Shown piece by piece: positions 55,355-63,740 of a stretch of DNA of 64,000 nucleotides. Position 1 is the stretch's first letter; the number at the start of each line of letters is the position of its first letter. Origin of the DNA: Actinobacteria bacterium OV450 (GTDB lineage Bacteria; Actinomycetota; Actinomycetes; Streptomycetales; Streptomycetaceae); assembly GCA_001298555.1 (NCBI GenBank), contig LJCW01000330.1:1-64000 (forward strand), given 5' to 3'. The notes beneath the pieces are model-generated. The model was not told the DNA's origin and did no database searches. It saw nothing but the letters and a program-made list of their open reading frames with translations. The position numbers were made by a program, and so were the translations under genes.

Positions 55355-55450
55355 CCGCACACCCGCCCCGACGACCGCACACCCGCCCCGACCGCACCCC
55401 CGCACGGACGACCGCACGTCCGCACCGACGACCGCACACCCGCACCGACT
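55355..55450. repeat. imperfect 20-bp tandem repeats between the MFS and DinB-type genes
   Basis: About five units of the form CCGCACACCCGCMCCGACGA run from 55355 to 55450, with one shortened unit (55375-55391) and some base changes. They fill most of the 180-bp gap before GTG 55468. Their strand-biased C/A composition is unlike the flanking genes; no protein reading is convincing. Confidence 0.75.
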
Positions 55451-55467
55451 CCGAAAGGCACCCCCGC

Positions 55468-56088
55468 GTGACCACGCCCACCGCACAGACCGCCGCCGCC
55501 ACCGTCCACCGCATCGACATCCCCTCCGCCACCGAGGACCCCGCCGCCTACGTGGCCGCCCTCCTCGAAGTCGCCGGAGACCGCGACGCGTTCGACGTCC
55601 TCGCCAAGACCCCCGTCTGGGCCGCCCGGCTCTTCGCCGACCTGCCGACCGACCTCGCCGAGACCGTTCCCGAGCCGGGAGAGTGGCCCGCCGCCTTCAT
55701 CGTCGGCCACCTCTTCGACGTCGACATCGTCTACGGCTTCCGCTGGCGCCTGGTGGCCACCGAGGACAACCCCGTCTACCCCGGCTACGACGAGCAGCTG
55801 TGGGCTCCGCTGCCCCGGCTCCCGTTCCGCCAGATGCTCGACGCCTGGACCGGCCTGCGCGCCTCCAACGTCGCGCTCCTGGCCACGCTCACGCCCGAGG
55901 ACCGGCAGCGCACCGGCCGCCACGGCGAGCAGGGCGGCGAAACGATGGAGGTCATGATCCGCAAGGTCATCGGCCACGACATCGCGCACATCAACCAGAT
56001 CTACCGGGCCATCCGCCTCGTCCGCGAGGCCGCCGGCCTCGACGTCGCCGAGCTCGACGCCACGTACGAATCGCTGGGGCTGCGATAG
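55468..56088 (+). CDS. DinB-family (four-helix, metal-binding) protein
   Basis: The 206-residue protein has the DinB_2 layout: AFDVLAKTPVWAARLFADLP, EWPAAFIVGHLFDVDIVYGFRWR (first His near residue 78) and VIGHDIAHINQIYRAIR near residues 170-186 with the remaining His ligands. DinB proteins bind a metal with three His and some are thiol (bacillithiol/mycothiol) transferases. In this cluster it could handle a reactive N-N or N-O intermediate, but no reaction can be assigned. GTG 55468. Confidence 0.8.
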   Translation: MTTPTAQTAAATVHRIDIPSATEDPAAYVAALLEVAGDRDAFDVLAKTPVWAARLFADLPTDLAETVPEPGEWPAAFIVGHLFDVDIVYGFRWRLVATEDNPVYPGYDEQLWAPLPRLPFRQMLDAWTGLRASNVALLATLTPEDRQRTGRHGEQGGETMEVMIRKVIGHDIAHINQIYRAIRLVREAAGLDVAELDATYESLGLR

Positions 56089-56190
56089 GTCCCGTCTTCC
56101 GCCGGGCCCGGCCGTCCGGCCTCCCACCCGCCCGGCCCGCCGCCCCGGCCCGTCCGCTGCATTCCGTCCCTCCAGAGAGAGAACACAGCC

Positions 56191-56967
56191 GTGACCACCG
56201 TTGCCCGGATCCCCGCCCCCGACACCATCACCGCCGTCGGTCCCGACCTGCGCGACACGCTGCGCGAGCAGCGCTTCGCCCTCGTGTCGGCCTCCGACCT
56301 GAACCTGTCCCCCGAGCTGGCCGCCGCCTTCGACGACCTCCAGGCCTCCTGGGGCCGGCTCACCCCCGACACCCATTTCGGCGGCGGCGACCGCGCCGTC
56401 CGCACCCGCCGCTACAGCGACTTCACCTACGTGCCCGCCACCGGCGAGCTCGCCCTGCTCGACCACGTCGCGTACTACCAGAGCGAGGCCATGAACGCCT
56501 TCGTCGGCGGCATCGAGCGCCACTTCGGCGACGTCGAGGAGGCCACGTACCGCAACCCTCTCTTCCAGGCCCTGGTCCGCTACGACTTCGACAACCTGCC
56601 GATCGAGGACGAGTACCGCGACCGCGCCTGGGTGTGCCAGATCCACCAGATCCGCATCGAGATCAACCCCGGCAAGTACAACGAGCTGGTCCCGGAGGGC
56701 ATCCACTCGGACGGGTACCCGTGGGCAGGCCTGCACCTGATCTCCCGCGTCGACGTCGAGGGGGGCCACAGCACCGTCTTCACCTGGGACGAGGAGCCGC
56801 TCGCCAAGGGCACCTTCCGCACCCCGCTGGACTCCCTGATCTTCGAGGACCGGGCGATGAAGCACCACGTCACGGGCCTCAGCGCGGCCGAGGACAAGGG
56901 CGGCTACCGCGACGTCCTCGCGATCTCCTTCTCCCTGCCCGGCTCCCCGTACGAGACGCTGGTCTGA
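56191..56967 (+). CDS. 2-oxoglutarate/Fe(II) dioxygenase of the 2OG-Fe_Oxy_2 (isoleucine dioxygenase-like) family
   Basis: The 258-residue protein resembles Bacillus L-isoleucine 4-hydroxylase (IDO). The iron motif H-x-D lies in PEGIHSDGYPWAGLHL near residues 172-174, and the distal His in MKHHVTGLSA near residue 226. RYDFDNLP, QIHQIRIEINPGKYNEL and HSTVFTWDEEPLAKGTF are other family blocks. IDO-like enzymes hydroxylate free aliphatic amino acids such as Ile, Leu and Met. It probably makes a hydroxy amino acid for this pathway. GTG 56191; stop shares a base with the GNAT ATG (TGATG). Confidence 0.88.
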   Translation: MTTVARIPAPDTITAVGPDLRDTLREQRFALVSASDLNLSPELAAAFDDLQASWGRLTPDTHFGGGDRAVRTRRYSDFTYVPATGELALLDHVAYYQSEAMNAFVGGIERHFGDVEEATYRNPLFQALVRYDFDNLPIEDEYRDRAWVCQIHQIRIEINPGKYNELVPEGIHSDGYPWAGLHLISRVDVEGGHSTVFTWDEEPLAKGTFRTPLDSLIFEDRAMKHHVTGLSAAEDKGGYRDVLAISFSLPGSPYETLV

Positions 56968-57479
56968 TGAGCGCCGCAGCTCTGGCTCTGGCGATCGATG
57001 AGCCGCACGTACTGGCCGGGCCGTACGAGCCCCAGGCACCCGCCGCCGCTCCCGCGGCCCCGGCGGTGTCCGCACCCATGACGGCGGCCGACGTCCCGCA
57101 GGTGATCGAGCTGCTGCGGGCCGCACCGCAGGCCGCGTACTGCGAGTGGGAGGACGAGCGGCTGCTCTCCGGGCACCTCGCACACTCCTCCGATCTGTGC
57201 CGGGTGATCCGCACCCCCTCGGGCCGGGTCGTCGCGGCACTGCTCGCCGGCTCGTTCGGCGTACGGGGCAGCATCAGCCACGCCGTGGTCGACCCCGGCC
57301 ACCGCCGGCTGGGGCTGGCCCGGGTGATGGCGGTCGACACCCTGGCGGCCTTCCGCCGCCGGGGGGTCAACCGGATCTTCCTCGCCGTCCTCGACGGGAA
57401 CGAGGCCGCGACCGCCCTGTGGACGGGCGTGGGCTTCCGTCCGGCCCTGGGGGAGAGGACCTTCGAGTGCGATCTGTAG
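56967..57479 (+). CDS. GNAT-family N-acetyltransferase
   Basis: The 170-residue protein has an Ala/Pro-rich start (about 1-35) and a GNAT domain: MTAADVPQVIELLRAAPQAAYCEWEDERL, the acetyl-CoA loop DPGHRRLGLARVMAVDTLAAFR near residue 112, and IFLAVLDGNEAATALWTGVGFRP near residue 136. It acylates an amine, perhaps the N-hydroxy or hydrazino amine, or the product for self-protection. It is coupled to the dioxygenase start-stop and overlaps azlC by 13 bases. Confidence 0.87.
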   Translation: MSAAALALAIDEPHVLAGPYEPQAPAAAPAAPAVSAPMTAADVPQVIELLRAAPQAAYCEWEDERLLSGHLAHSSDLCRVIRTPSGRVVAALLAGSFGVRGSISHAVVDPGHRRLGLARVMAVDTLAAFRRRGVNRIFLAVLDGNEAATALWTGVGFRPALGERTFECDL

Positions 57480-58360
57480 CGACCGAGTCCCCGGCCCCGG
57501 CGCACCACGCCGCGGCCGGGGCCCCCGGGGCGGGGGCCGCCCGACCGGCCGCCCCGGTCCGGGGAGCCCGGGCGGCGTGGGCGGCGGGCTTCGGGCAGGC
57601 CGTCCCCGTGATGCTCGGCTACGTGCCGGTCGCCTTCGCCTTCGGCGTGCTGGGCCACACCGCCGGCCTGCCGTGGTGGGCGATGGTCGCCATGTCGGCC
57701 TTCGTGTACGGCGGCTCCTCGCAGTTCGCGGCCCTTCAGCTGCTGGCCGTCGGCGCCGCCCCGTACGCCATCGTGCTGACCACCTTCGTGGTCAACCTGC
57801 GCCACCTGCTGCTGTCCGCCGCGATCGCGCCCCGGCTCGCCGGATGGCGGCGCCGCGAGCAGGCGCTGTTCGCGTACGGACTCACCGACGAGGCCTTCGC
57901 GGTGCACTCGGCCCAGTACGCGGACCGTGCGGAGCGCCCCAAGGCCGAGGTCTTCACCTTCAACACCGCCGTCCACGCCTCCTGGGTGGCGGGCACGCTC
58001 CTCGGCGTGCTGGCCGGGGACCTGGTCACGAACGTCCAGGCGCTGGGCCTCGACTACGCCCTGCCCGCCATGTTCATGGCCCTGCTGGCGGCCGGGATCA
58101 TCGCCGACCGGCGCGGGCTCGCCGTGGCCGTCGTCGCGGGCGGCGGAGCGGTCGGGCTGACCCTGCTCGGCCTCCAGTACTGGGCCGTCCTCGCGGCGGC
58201 AGCCGTCGCGGCCACCTTCGGCCTGGCCATCGCGCCCCGCGAGGAGCGGGCAGAACACGAGGAACAGGCAGAAGAGACGGAACACGCAACACAGACGGCA
58301 CACGCAGCACACGGGGACCGCGAGGACCACGCTCACGCGGAAGGAGCAACGAGCCGATGA
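57467..58360 (+). CDS. azlC: AzlC-family branched-chain amino-acid exporter subunit
   Basis: The 297-residue membrane protein has the AzlC core: GFGQAVPVMLGYVPVAFAFGVLGHTAGLP, AFVYGGSSQFAALQLL and FVVNLRHLLLSAAIAPRL, with about six to eight helices. AzlC and AzlD together export branched-chain amino acids and analogues. The tail is rich in His and Glu (EHATQTAHAAHGDREDHAHAE). GTG 57467 lies inside the GNAT gene. Next to an IDO-like hydroxylase, the pair may export a hydroxylated amino acid or protect from its build-up. Confidence 0.9.
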   Translation: MRSVATESPAPAHHAAAGAPGAGAARPAAPVRGARAAWAAGFGQAVPVMLGYVPVAFAFGVLGHTAGLPWWAMVAMSAFVYGGSSQFAALQLLAVGAAPYAIVLTTFVVNLRHLLLSAAIAPRLAGWRRREQALFAYGLTDEAFAVHSAQYADRAERPKAEVFTFNTAVHASWVAGTLLGVLAGDLVTNVQALGLDYALPAMFMALLAAGIIADRRGLAVAVVAGGGAVGLTLLGLQYWAVLAAAAVAATFGLAIAPREERAEHEEQAEETEHATQTAHAAHGDREDHAHAEGATSR

Positions 58361-58683
58361 GCCACCTCACGCTCGCCCTGACCATCGCCGGCATGGCGGC
58401 CGTCACCTTCGGCCCCCGCCTGGTGCCCACGCTCTTCCTCGCGGCGGCCGCCCTGCCCCGGCCCGTCGTGGTCTGGCTGCGGCAGGTGCCGCCCGCGGTG
58501 ATCGCCGCCCTGCTCGCCCCGTCCCTGTTCGCCCCCGCCGGCGCGCTGGATCTCGGCCCCGGCAACTACGGCCTCTGGCTGGCCGTGCCGACGCTGCTGC
58601 TGGCCTGGCGGACCCGGAACTTCTACCTGACCATCGCGTTCGGGATCGGTTCCCTGGCCCTGCTCCGCCTGCTCACGGGCTGA
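58357..58683 (+). CDS. azlD: AzlD-family exporter subunit
   Basis: The 108-residue protein has four hydrophobic segments with VTFGPRLVPTLF and VVVWLRQVPPAVIAALLAP, the AzlD pattern. It overlaps azlC as ATGA and completes the exporter. It is the last gene of the rightward arm before tRNA-fMet. Confidence 0.9.
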   Translation: MSHLTLALTIAGMAAVTFGPRLVPTLFLAAAALPRPVVVWLRQVPPAVIAALLAPSLFAPAGALDLGPGNYGLWLAVPTLLLAWRTRNFYLTIAFGIGSLALLRLLTG

Positions 58684-58803
58684 CGCAGGCCGTCTTTCCG
58701 GCCCTCCGCACTCCTCTGACCTGCGGATTCATCGGTTCTGCGGGCGGCGGGAGGGCTAATTGGCGAGAGTCCGGCCCCCGATGACGTAGAGTTGTGTCTA
58801 CCG

Positions 58804-58877
58804 ACGCGGGGTGGAGCAGCTCGGTAGCTCGCTGGGCTCATAACCCAGAGGTCGCAGGTTCAAATCCTGTCCCCGCT
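58804..58877 (+). tRNA. initiator tRNA-fMet (CAT)
   Basis: A 74-nt cloverleaf with anticodon CAT. Three G-C pairs (GGG/CCC) in the anticodon stem and an unpaired first acceptor position (C against T) are initiator hallmarks. D arm GGAGCAGCTCGGTAGCTC; T arm AGGTTCAAATCCT. Confidence 0.95.
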
Positions 58878-58886
58878 ACTCAGTAC

Positions 58887-58914
58887 GAGGCCCGGTTCCC
58901 TTGGGAACCGGGCC
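58887..58914 (+). terminator. tRNA-fMet terminator
   Basis: AGGCCCGGTTCCC and its complement GGGAACCGGGCCT form a 13-bp stem with a 2-base loop, 9 bases after the tRNA. Confidence 0.85.
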
Positions 58915-59045
58915 TTCGTCGTTCTCCGTCGCGCCCTCACCCGGTCGGCCCGACCGGGTCGCCGTACGGTCCCGCTGCCTGCCAGCCTTGAGGGGCGAAG
59001 CGGCGGCGGCCCGCCCCCGCGTGAGGGACCGGGCAGGAGAACAGC

Positions 59046-60221
59046 GTGGCGCGGCTGGGGCGGCAGGGCGGCGACGAGTACGACGCGTACACGGCGGACA
59101 CCGGCCGCGGCGCGGCCCGGACGGTGGTCCGGGCGTTGCCCGCCGTGCTGATCGCCGTCGGACTGGCCTTCGACCTGATGACCCCGCCCAGCTACACGGG
59201 GTCCCCCTTCTTCTCGGCGGCCCCGCTGGTCGCCGCCCCCGTGTCCTCGCTGCGGGGCACGGTCGTCGCCGGGGTCCTGGCCTCGGTGGCCGTGCTCCTG
59301 CTGCACCTCCTCAACGGCACCACCTGGAAGGTCGAGGCACTGACCGAGCTGGTGACGGTGATGACCGTCTCCGGGCTCGCCGTCCTGATCAACCGGGTCG
59401 TACGGCGCAGCGGAGAGCGCCTCGCCTCGGCGCGCGGCATCGCGGAGGCCGCCCAGCGCGCGGTGCTGCCCACGCCCGCCGAGCGCATCGCCGGGCTGCA
59501 CGTCAGCGCCCGGTACGAGGCCGCGCAGGCCGACGCCTTCATCGGCGGGGACCTGTACGCCGTCCAGGACACCCCCTACGGAGTGCGGCTGGCGGTGGGG
59601 GACGTACGGGGCAAGGGGCTGGAGGCGGTGGAGGCCGTGGCCGTGGTCCTCGGGGCCTTCCGGGAGGCGGCGGAGACCGAGCCCACGCTGGAGGGCGTGG
59701 CGCAGCGGCTGGAGCGGGCGCTGACCCGCGAGGGCACCCGCCGCGACAGCCTGGACTCGGTGGAGGGGTTCACGACGTGCGTGCTCGGGGAGATCCCGAC
59801 GGGCGCGGGCGTGCTGCGCCTGGTCAACCGGGGCCACCCCGAGCCGCTGCTGCTGCACGCCGACGGGCGCCTGGCGGTCCTCGCCCCGGCGGAGCCCGCC
59901 CTGCCGCTGGGCATGGGGGAGCTGTCCGCGGTCTGGGCGGACCGGGCGCAGGAGTGGGCCTTCCCCGTCGGAGCCACCCTGCTCCTCTACACGGACGGGC
60001 TGACCGAGGCCCGCGACGCGGCGGGCGACTTCTACGATCCGGTGGCCCGGCTCCGCGGCCGGGTCTTCCCCGGGCCGGGCGAACTGCTCGGCGCCCTGAG
60101 CGGCGATGTCCGCCGGCACACGGGCGGCGCGGCGACGGACGACATGGCATTGCTCGCGGTGGGCCGGCCGGGGGCGGGCGAGCCGGAGCGGCGACGAACC
60201 GTTCCCGTGGTCGCTCCGTGA
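59046..60221 (+). CDS. membrane SpoIIE-type (PP2C) serine phosphatase
   Basis: The 391-residue protein has three hydrophobic segments in its first 120 residues, then a PP2C/SpoIIE domain: AAQADAFIGGDLYAVQDT (metal Asp in GGDLY), LAVGDVRGKGLEAVEAV near residue 180, NRGHPEPLLLHADG near residue 258 and LLLYTDGLTEARDA near residue 316, ending GGAATDDMALLAVG. Such enzymes act on anti-anti-sigma factors in Streptomyces. No PAS, GAF or kinase domain is present. GTG 59046 is the start. Confidence 0.92.
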   Translation: MARLGRQGGDEYDAYTADTGRGAARTVVRALPAVLIAVGLAFDLMTPPSYTGSPFFSAAPLVAAPVSSLRGTVVAGVLASVAVLLLHLLNGTTWKVEALTELVTVMTVSGLAVLINRVVRRSGERLASARGIAEAAQRAVLPTPAERIAGLHVSARYEAAQADAFIGGDLYAVQDTPYGVRLAVGDVRGKGLEAVEAVAVVLGAFREAAETEPTLEGVAQRLERALTREGTRRDSLDSVEGFTTCVLGEIPTGAGVLRLVNRGHPEPLLLHADGRLAVLAPAEPALPLGMGELSAVWADRAQEWAFPVGATLLLYTDGLTEARDAAGDFYDPVARLRGRVFPGPGELLGALSGDVRRHTGGAATDDMALLAVGRPGAGEPERRRTVPVVAP

Positions 60222-60514
60222 CAATCAGTGACCGAACTGGTGCGCTGCGCAAGGTTTATGACGTCACGTCAAGAGGTGGGCCTGGCCGAAGAGATGGTGA
60301 TCTTGCTTGATTTTTGCCCGCATTGCTCCCACTATGCGGCATTAGTGATGGCCAAAGCTGGGCAGAGGGTGGCCGATTGCCGCTAACGATCAATCGCAAC
60401 AGCTTGGAATCACTCCCCTCCGTCTATTACCGTTCGATAACGCAGCGCGGTCGTCCCAGCCGTCGCAAGAGACGGCGCCGTGCGCGTGCGCGTCCCCCTG
60501 AGGAGTGTGGCCCG
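60222..60514 (+). promoter_or_regulatory. upstream region of the M23 peptidase gene
   Basis: The 293-bp gap is less GC-rich between 60250 and 60430 and ends with AGGAG before GTG 60515. Streptomyces cell-wall hydrolase genes often carry a ydaO-type c-di-AMP riboswitch; I looked for its conserved blocks and did not see them here. Confidence 0.4.
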
Positions 60515-61546
60515 GTGGCCTCCAACTCGCCTGCCCCCGAAGGCACAGAGCTCCAGGAAGTGCCCACCGCGGGCGCCTGGGGCGAGTGGAACCCCACCGA
60601 GGACTCGGCCCGCCCGCCCCGTGGCAAGCACCGTGTCGTCAAGCAGCGCGGGGGACTTGCCCGCAGCTCCACCGTGCTCGGCGTCGGCGTCATCGCGGCC
60701 GTCGGTGCGGGCGGTATCGCCACCGCTCAGGACCGGCCCCAAGTGGCCATCTCCATGCCCTCGTTGCCCGACTTCGGCACCGGCGGCGGCGCGCAGCACG
60801 CACAGGCGGGACACCACGCGGCGGACGCCGGGACCTCCGCCGGCTCGACGGGCGTCATCGCCCAGCAGGCCGCGCAGCCCGCCGACGCGGGAGCCACCCT
60901 GGTGGGCCGCATCCTCCAGCAGGCCGAGTCCCAGGAGACCGCTGCCGAGGCCCAGGTCCGGGCGCAGGCCGAGCGCGCCGCCCAGGAGGCCGCCGCCGCG
61001 GAGGCCAAGGCCAAGCGGGAGGCCGCACAGAAGGAGGCCGACGACGCCCGCGTGGCCGCCGAGAAGGCCGCTCAGGAGGCCAAGGAGGCAAAGGAGGCAC
61101 AGGAGGCCGCCGACGCCCGGGCCGAGCAGGAGCGGGCCGCCACGCCCGCCGGCAGCTACTCGCTGCCCACCTCCGCCTACACCCTCACCTCGCACTACGG
61201 CGACGCCGGTTCCATGTGGTCCTCCGGTCACCACACCGGCCTCGACTTCGCCGCCCCGACCGGCACCCCCGTCAAGGCCGTCGCCGCCGGGAAGATCACC
61301 TCGGCCGGCTGGTCCGGGGCGTACGGCTACCGGATCGTGCTGCAGCTCGATGACGGCACGGAGATCTGGTACTGCCACCTGTCCTCGATGTCGGTGACCT
61401 CCGGCTCGGTCGGCGCCGGCGACACCATCGGCCGCGTCGGCGCCACCGGCAACGTCACCGGACCCCATCTCCACCTGGAAGTACGCAAGGGCGGATCGAC
61501 GTCGGACCCGCTGACCTGGCTGGAGTCCAAGGGCCTGAACGTCTAG
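60515..61546 (+). CDS. secreted or membrane-bound M23 (LytM-type) peptidase
   Basis: The 343-residue protein has a 50-residue cytoplasmic-like start, one hydrophobic segment (STVLGVGVIAAVGAGGIATA, about 54-73), a long Ala/Glu/Lys coiled coil (about 130-205) and an M23 domain. Zinc ligands lie in HHTGLDFAAPTGTPV (H and D near residues 242-246) and HLHLEVR near residue 318. It cuts peptidoglycan cross-links or activates other hydrolases. GTG 60515 follows AGGAG by 9 bases. The last 92 bases overlap the converging prsW-like gene. Confidence 0.9.
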   Translation: MASNSPAPEGTELQEVPTAGAWGEWNPTEDSARPPRGKHRVVKQRGGLARSSTVLGVGVIAAVGAGGIATAQDRPQVAISMPSLPDFGTGGGAQHAQAGHHAADAGTSAGSTGVIAQQAAQPADAGATLVGRILQQAESQETAAEAQVRAQAERAAQEAAAAEAKAKREAAQKEADDARVAAEKAAQEAKEAKEAQEAADARAEQERAATPAGSYSLPTSAYTLTSHYGDAGSMWSSGHHTGLDFAAPTGTPVKAVAAGKITSAGWSGAYGYRIVLQLDDGTEIWYCHLSSMSVTSGSVGAGDTIGRVGATGNVTGPHLHLEVRKGGSTSDPLTWLESKGLNV

Positions 61547-62795
61547 CCGGCGGTACGCGGACCGGCTCCAGCGGCTCCCGCAGTTCCGGCGGCTCCACCG
61601 GTTCCGGCGGTGCGACGGGGCCGCACGGCACGGGCCGCGGCGGAAGGAGCTCCTCCAGGACCGCGGCCCGGGCCAGGGCGGGCCCCGCCGTCGCCCTGCG
61701 CAGCCACATCCGGCGCAGCAACTCCCGTTCCCGGCAGGCGAAGTCCGGCTCCTCCGCCGGGCCGCCGTGCCGGGCCCGGTGCCGCAGCAGGCCCAGCGCG
61801 GCCGCATCCGCCTCGTACAGGGCGACCGCCCGGCCCGCCGCCCGGCCCCCGGCGCTCCGGGCCAGCGCGCGGGCCAGTGACCGGGCCGGCATCGACACCA
61901 GCGCCGGCACCTCCGCCGGACGCAGCCAGCCCGCGGCCGCGTACACCGCCAGCTCACCGGCGACGGCCCGCAGCCGGCGCCGCCTTATCAGCGCGGCCAG
62001 CCACACCAGCAGCCCGAACACCGGGACCATCACGCAGCCGTAGACCACGTAGAACCCGTACTCCCCGAACCGCGACGAGCTGTTCCACAGCGCGTGCAGA
62101 CCCATCGCGGCCAGCAGGCCGAGCAGCGGAGAACCGATCCGCCGCAGCCGTCCGCCACCGAGCGCGGCCGCGCCGAAACCGAGCCCGGTGAGCACCGTGA
62201 ACAGCGGATGCGCGAACGGCGAGACGACGATCCGCACGAAGAACGTCGCGGCGGTCACCGAGTCCAGCGCGGCGGCGCCGCTGCGCACGTCCTCGCCGAA
62301 CGCGTTGCCGAGATAGAGGACGTTCTCGGTGCAGGCGAAGCCGGTCGCGGTGAACCCGGCCACCACGAACCCGTCCGCGGGCCCGGTGAACTGGCGTCTG
62401 CGGAACGCGAACACCAGCAGCAGCGCCGCCGCCTTGGCGCTCTCCTCCACCACCGGGGCGACCGCCACCGAGCCGAGCCGGTCGGCCGCCGAGGCGTCTG
62501 CGGTGGCCGCCGTTATCCACTCGGTGGCGAAGTTGTTGGCCAGTATGGCGATCAAGGCCGCGGTGCAGGCGCCCCAGCCGAAGCAGAACAGCAACTGCGC
62601 CCAGGGCCGGGGCGCGGCCCGGCCGAGCCACCGGAACGCCGCCATGAGCGGCGGCACCGGCAGCACGGCCAGCCCGAGGCCGACGAAGAACCCCGCGGTA
62701 CCCGTCTGTTCCCGCACGAGTTCGAGGATCGCCAGCCCTGACAGCGACAGCACGGCGAGCACGCACGCACGGACACCAGGGAGCGCTCGGAACAC
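61455..62795 (-). CDS. PrsW-family intramembrane metalloprotease
   Basis: The 446-residue protein has eight or more hydrophobic segments. PrsW motifs are VVEESAKAAALLLVF (E-E-x-x-K near residue 118), TGFACTENVLYLGNAFG near residue 154, FAHPLFTVLTGLGFG near residue 200 and MGLHALWNSS near residue 240. PrsW in Bacillus cuts an anti-sigma factor. The C-terminal 150 residues are cytoplasmic and Pro/Arg-rich. GTG 62795. The 3' end runs 92 bases antisense into the M23 gene. Confidence 0.88.
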   Translation of the reverse strand: MFRALPGVRACVLAVLSLSGLAILELVREQTGTAGFFVGLGLAVLPVPPLMAAFRWLGRAAPRPWAQLLFCFGWGACTAALIAILANNFATEWITAATADASAADRLGSVAVAPVVEESAKAAALLLVFAFRRRQFTGPADGFVVAGFTATGFACTENVLYLGNAFGEDVRSGAAALDSVTAATFFVRIVVSPFAHPLFTVLTGLGFGAAALGGGRLRRIGSPLLGLLAAMGLHALWNSSSRFGEYGFYVVYGCVMVPVFGLLVWLAALIRRRRLRAVAGELAVYAAAGWLRPAEVPALVSMPARSLARALARSAGGRAAGRAVALYEADAAALGLLRHRARHGGPAEEPDFACRERELLRRMWLRRATAGPALARAAVLEELLPPRPVPCGPVAPPEPVEPPELREPLEPVRVPPARRSGPWTPARSAGPTSIRPCVLPGGDGVR

Positions 62796-62846
62796 ACGAT
62801 GACTCTAGCGAGCCGCTCCGACACGGGGAGTGAGGAAAGGCGTTGT

Positions 62847-63659
62847 CTACACGTTCGGGCGGCGTGCGAACAACAGGTCGTGCACGACGTGCCCCTTGTC
62901 GAGCCCCTGGCCCTCGAACCGGGTCAGCGGCCGGAAGTCGGGCCGCGGCGCGTAACCGCCGTCCGCCTGGGTGTTCTCGAACATCGGGTGCGCGGTGAGC
63001 ACTTCGAGCATCTGCTCGGCGTACGGCTCCCAGTCGGTCGCGCAGTGCAGCACGGCCCCCGGGGCCAGGCGCGTCGCGGCCAGGTCGAGGAACTCGGGCT
63101 GGATCAGGCGCCGCTTGTGGTGGCGGGCCTTGGGCCACGGGTCGGGGAAGTACACGCGGAGCCCGGCGAGGGAGGCCGGCGGCAGCATCTCGCGGAGCAG
63201 GATGATGGCGTCGCCGTTGGCGACCCGGACGTTGGTCATCCCGCCGCGCTCGGCCAGCGCGAGCAGGTTCCCCTGGCCGGGGGTGTGCACGTCGGCGGCG
63301 AGGATGCCGGTCGTCGGGTCGGCTGCGGCCATCTGCGCGGTGGCCTCACCCATCCCGAAGCCGATCTCCAGGACGACGGGCAGTCCGCCGAACAGCTGGT
63401 CGAGATCGATGACGGAGTTGCCGTCGATGTCGAGCCCCCAGGTCCCCCAGAGCCGTTTCAGGGCTTCGCCCTGCCCGGTGGTCACCCGGCTGCGCCGCGG
63501 CTGGAAGCTCCGGATCCGCCGCTCGTGGTGCGAGCCGGCCGGATCGGGGGAGGGCCCGTCGGGGAAACGCGGCTCGGTCCGCCACTTCGGGGGCACGTAG
63601 GAATTCGCCTCCGGCACGGCTTCCGGGACGCTGGGCTGGGGGTTAAGGGACTCAGACAC
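62847..63659 (-). CDS. trmB: tRNA (guanine-N7)-methyltransferase
   Basis: The 270-residue enzyme methylates G46 of tRNA with SAM. It has VLEIGFGMGEATAQMA near residue 96 (SAM site), ADVHTPGQGNLL, and RVYFPDPWPKARHHKRRLIQPEFLD near residue 165, the TrmB signature. A polar N-terminal extension of about 50 residues is usual in Streptomyces. GTG 63659. Confidence 0.95.
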   Translation of the reverse strand: MSESLNPQPSVPEAVPEANSYVPPKWRTEPRFPDGPSPDPAGSHHERRIRSFQPRRSRVTTGQGEALKRLWGTWGLDIDGNSVIDLDQLFGGLPVVLEIGFGMGEATAQMAAADPTTGILAADVHTPGQGNLLALAERGGMTNVRVANGDAIILLREMLPPASLAGLRVYFPDPWPKARHHKRRLIQPEFLDLAATRLAPGAVLHCATDWEPYAEQMLEVLTAHPMFENTQADGGYAPRPDFRPLTRFEGQGLDKGHVVHDLLFARRPNV

Positions 63660-63740
63660 AATCCCCGGATTCTACGCCGCCCGCCGCCCCCGCCCCCCGA
63701 CGCGCGGTCCGCCACCCCCGGGCCGGGGTCCGGGGATGGT

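Noticed and set aside
41441..57479. Negamycin biosynthesis
   Set aside because: Hydrazinoacetate would fit, but no lysine 2,3-aminomutase or N-methyltransferase is visible in the window.
60222..60514. ydaO-type c-di-AMP riboswitch before the M23 peptidase gene
   Set aside because: The conserved sequence blocks were not found.
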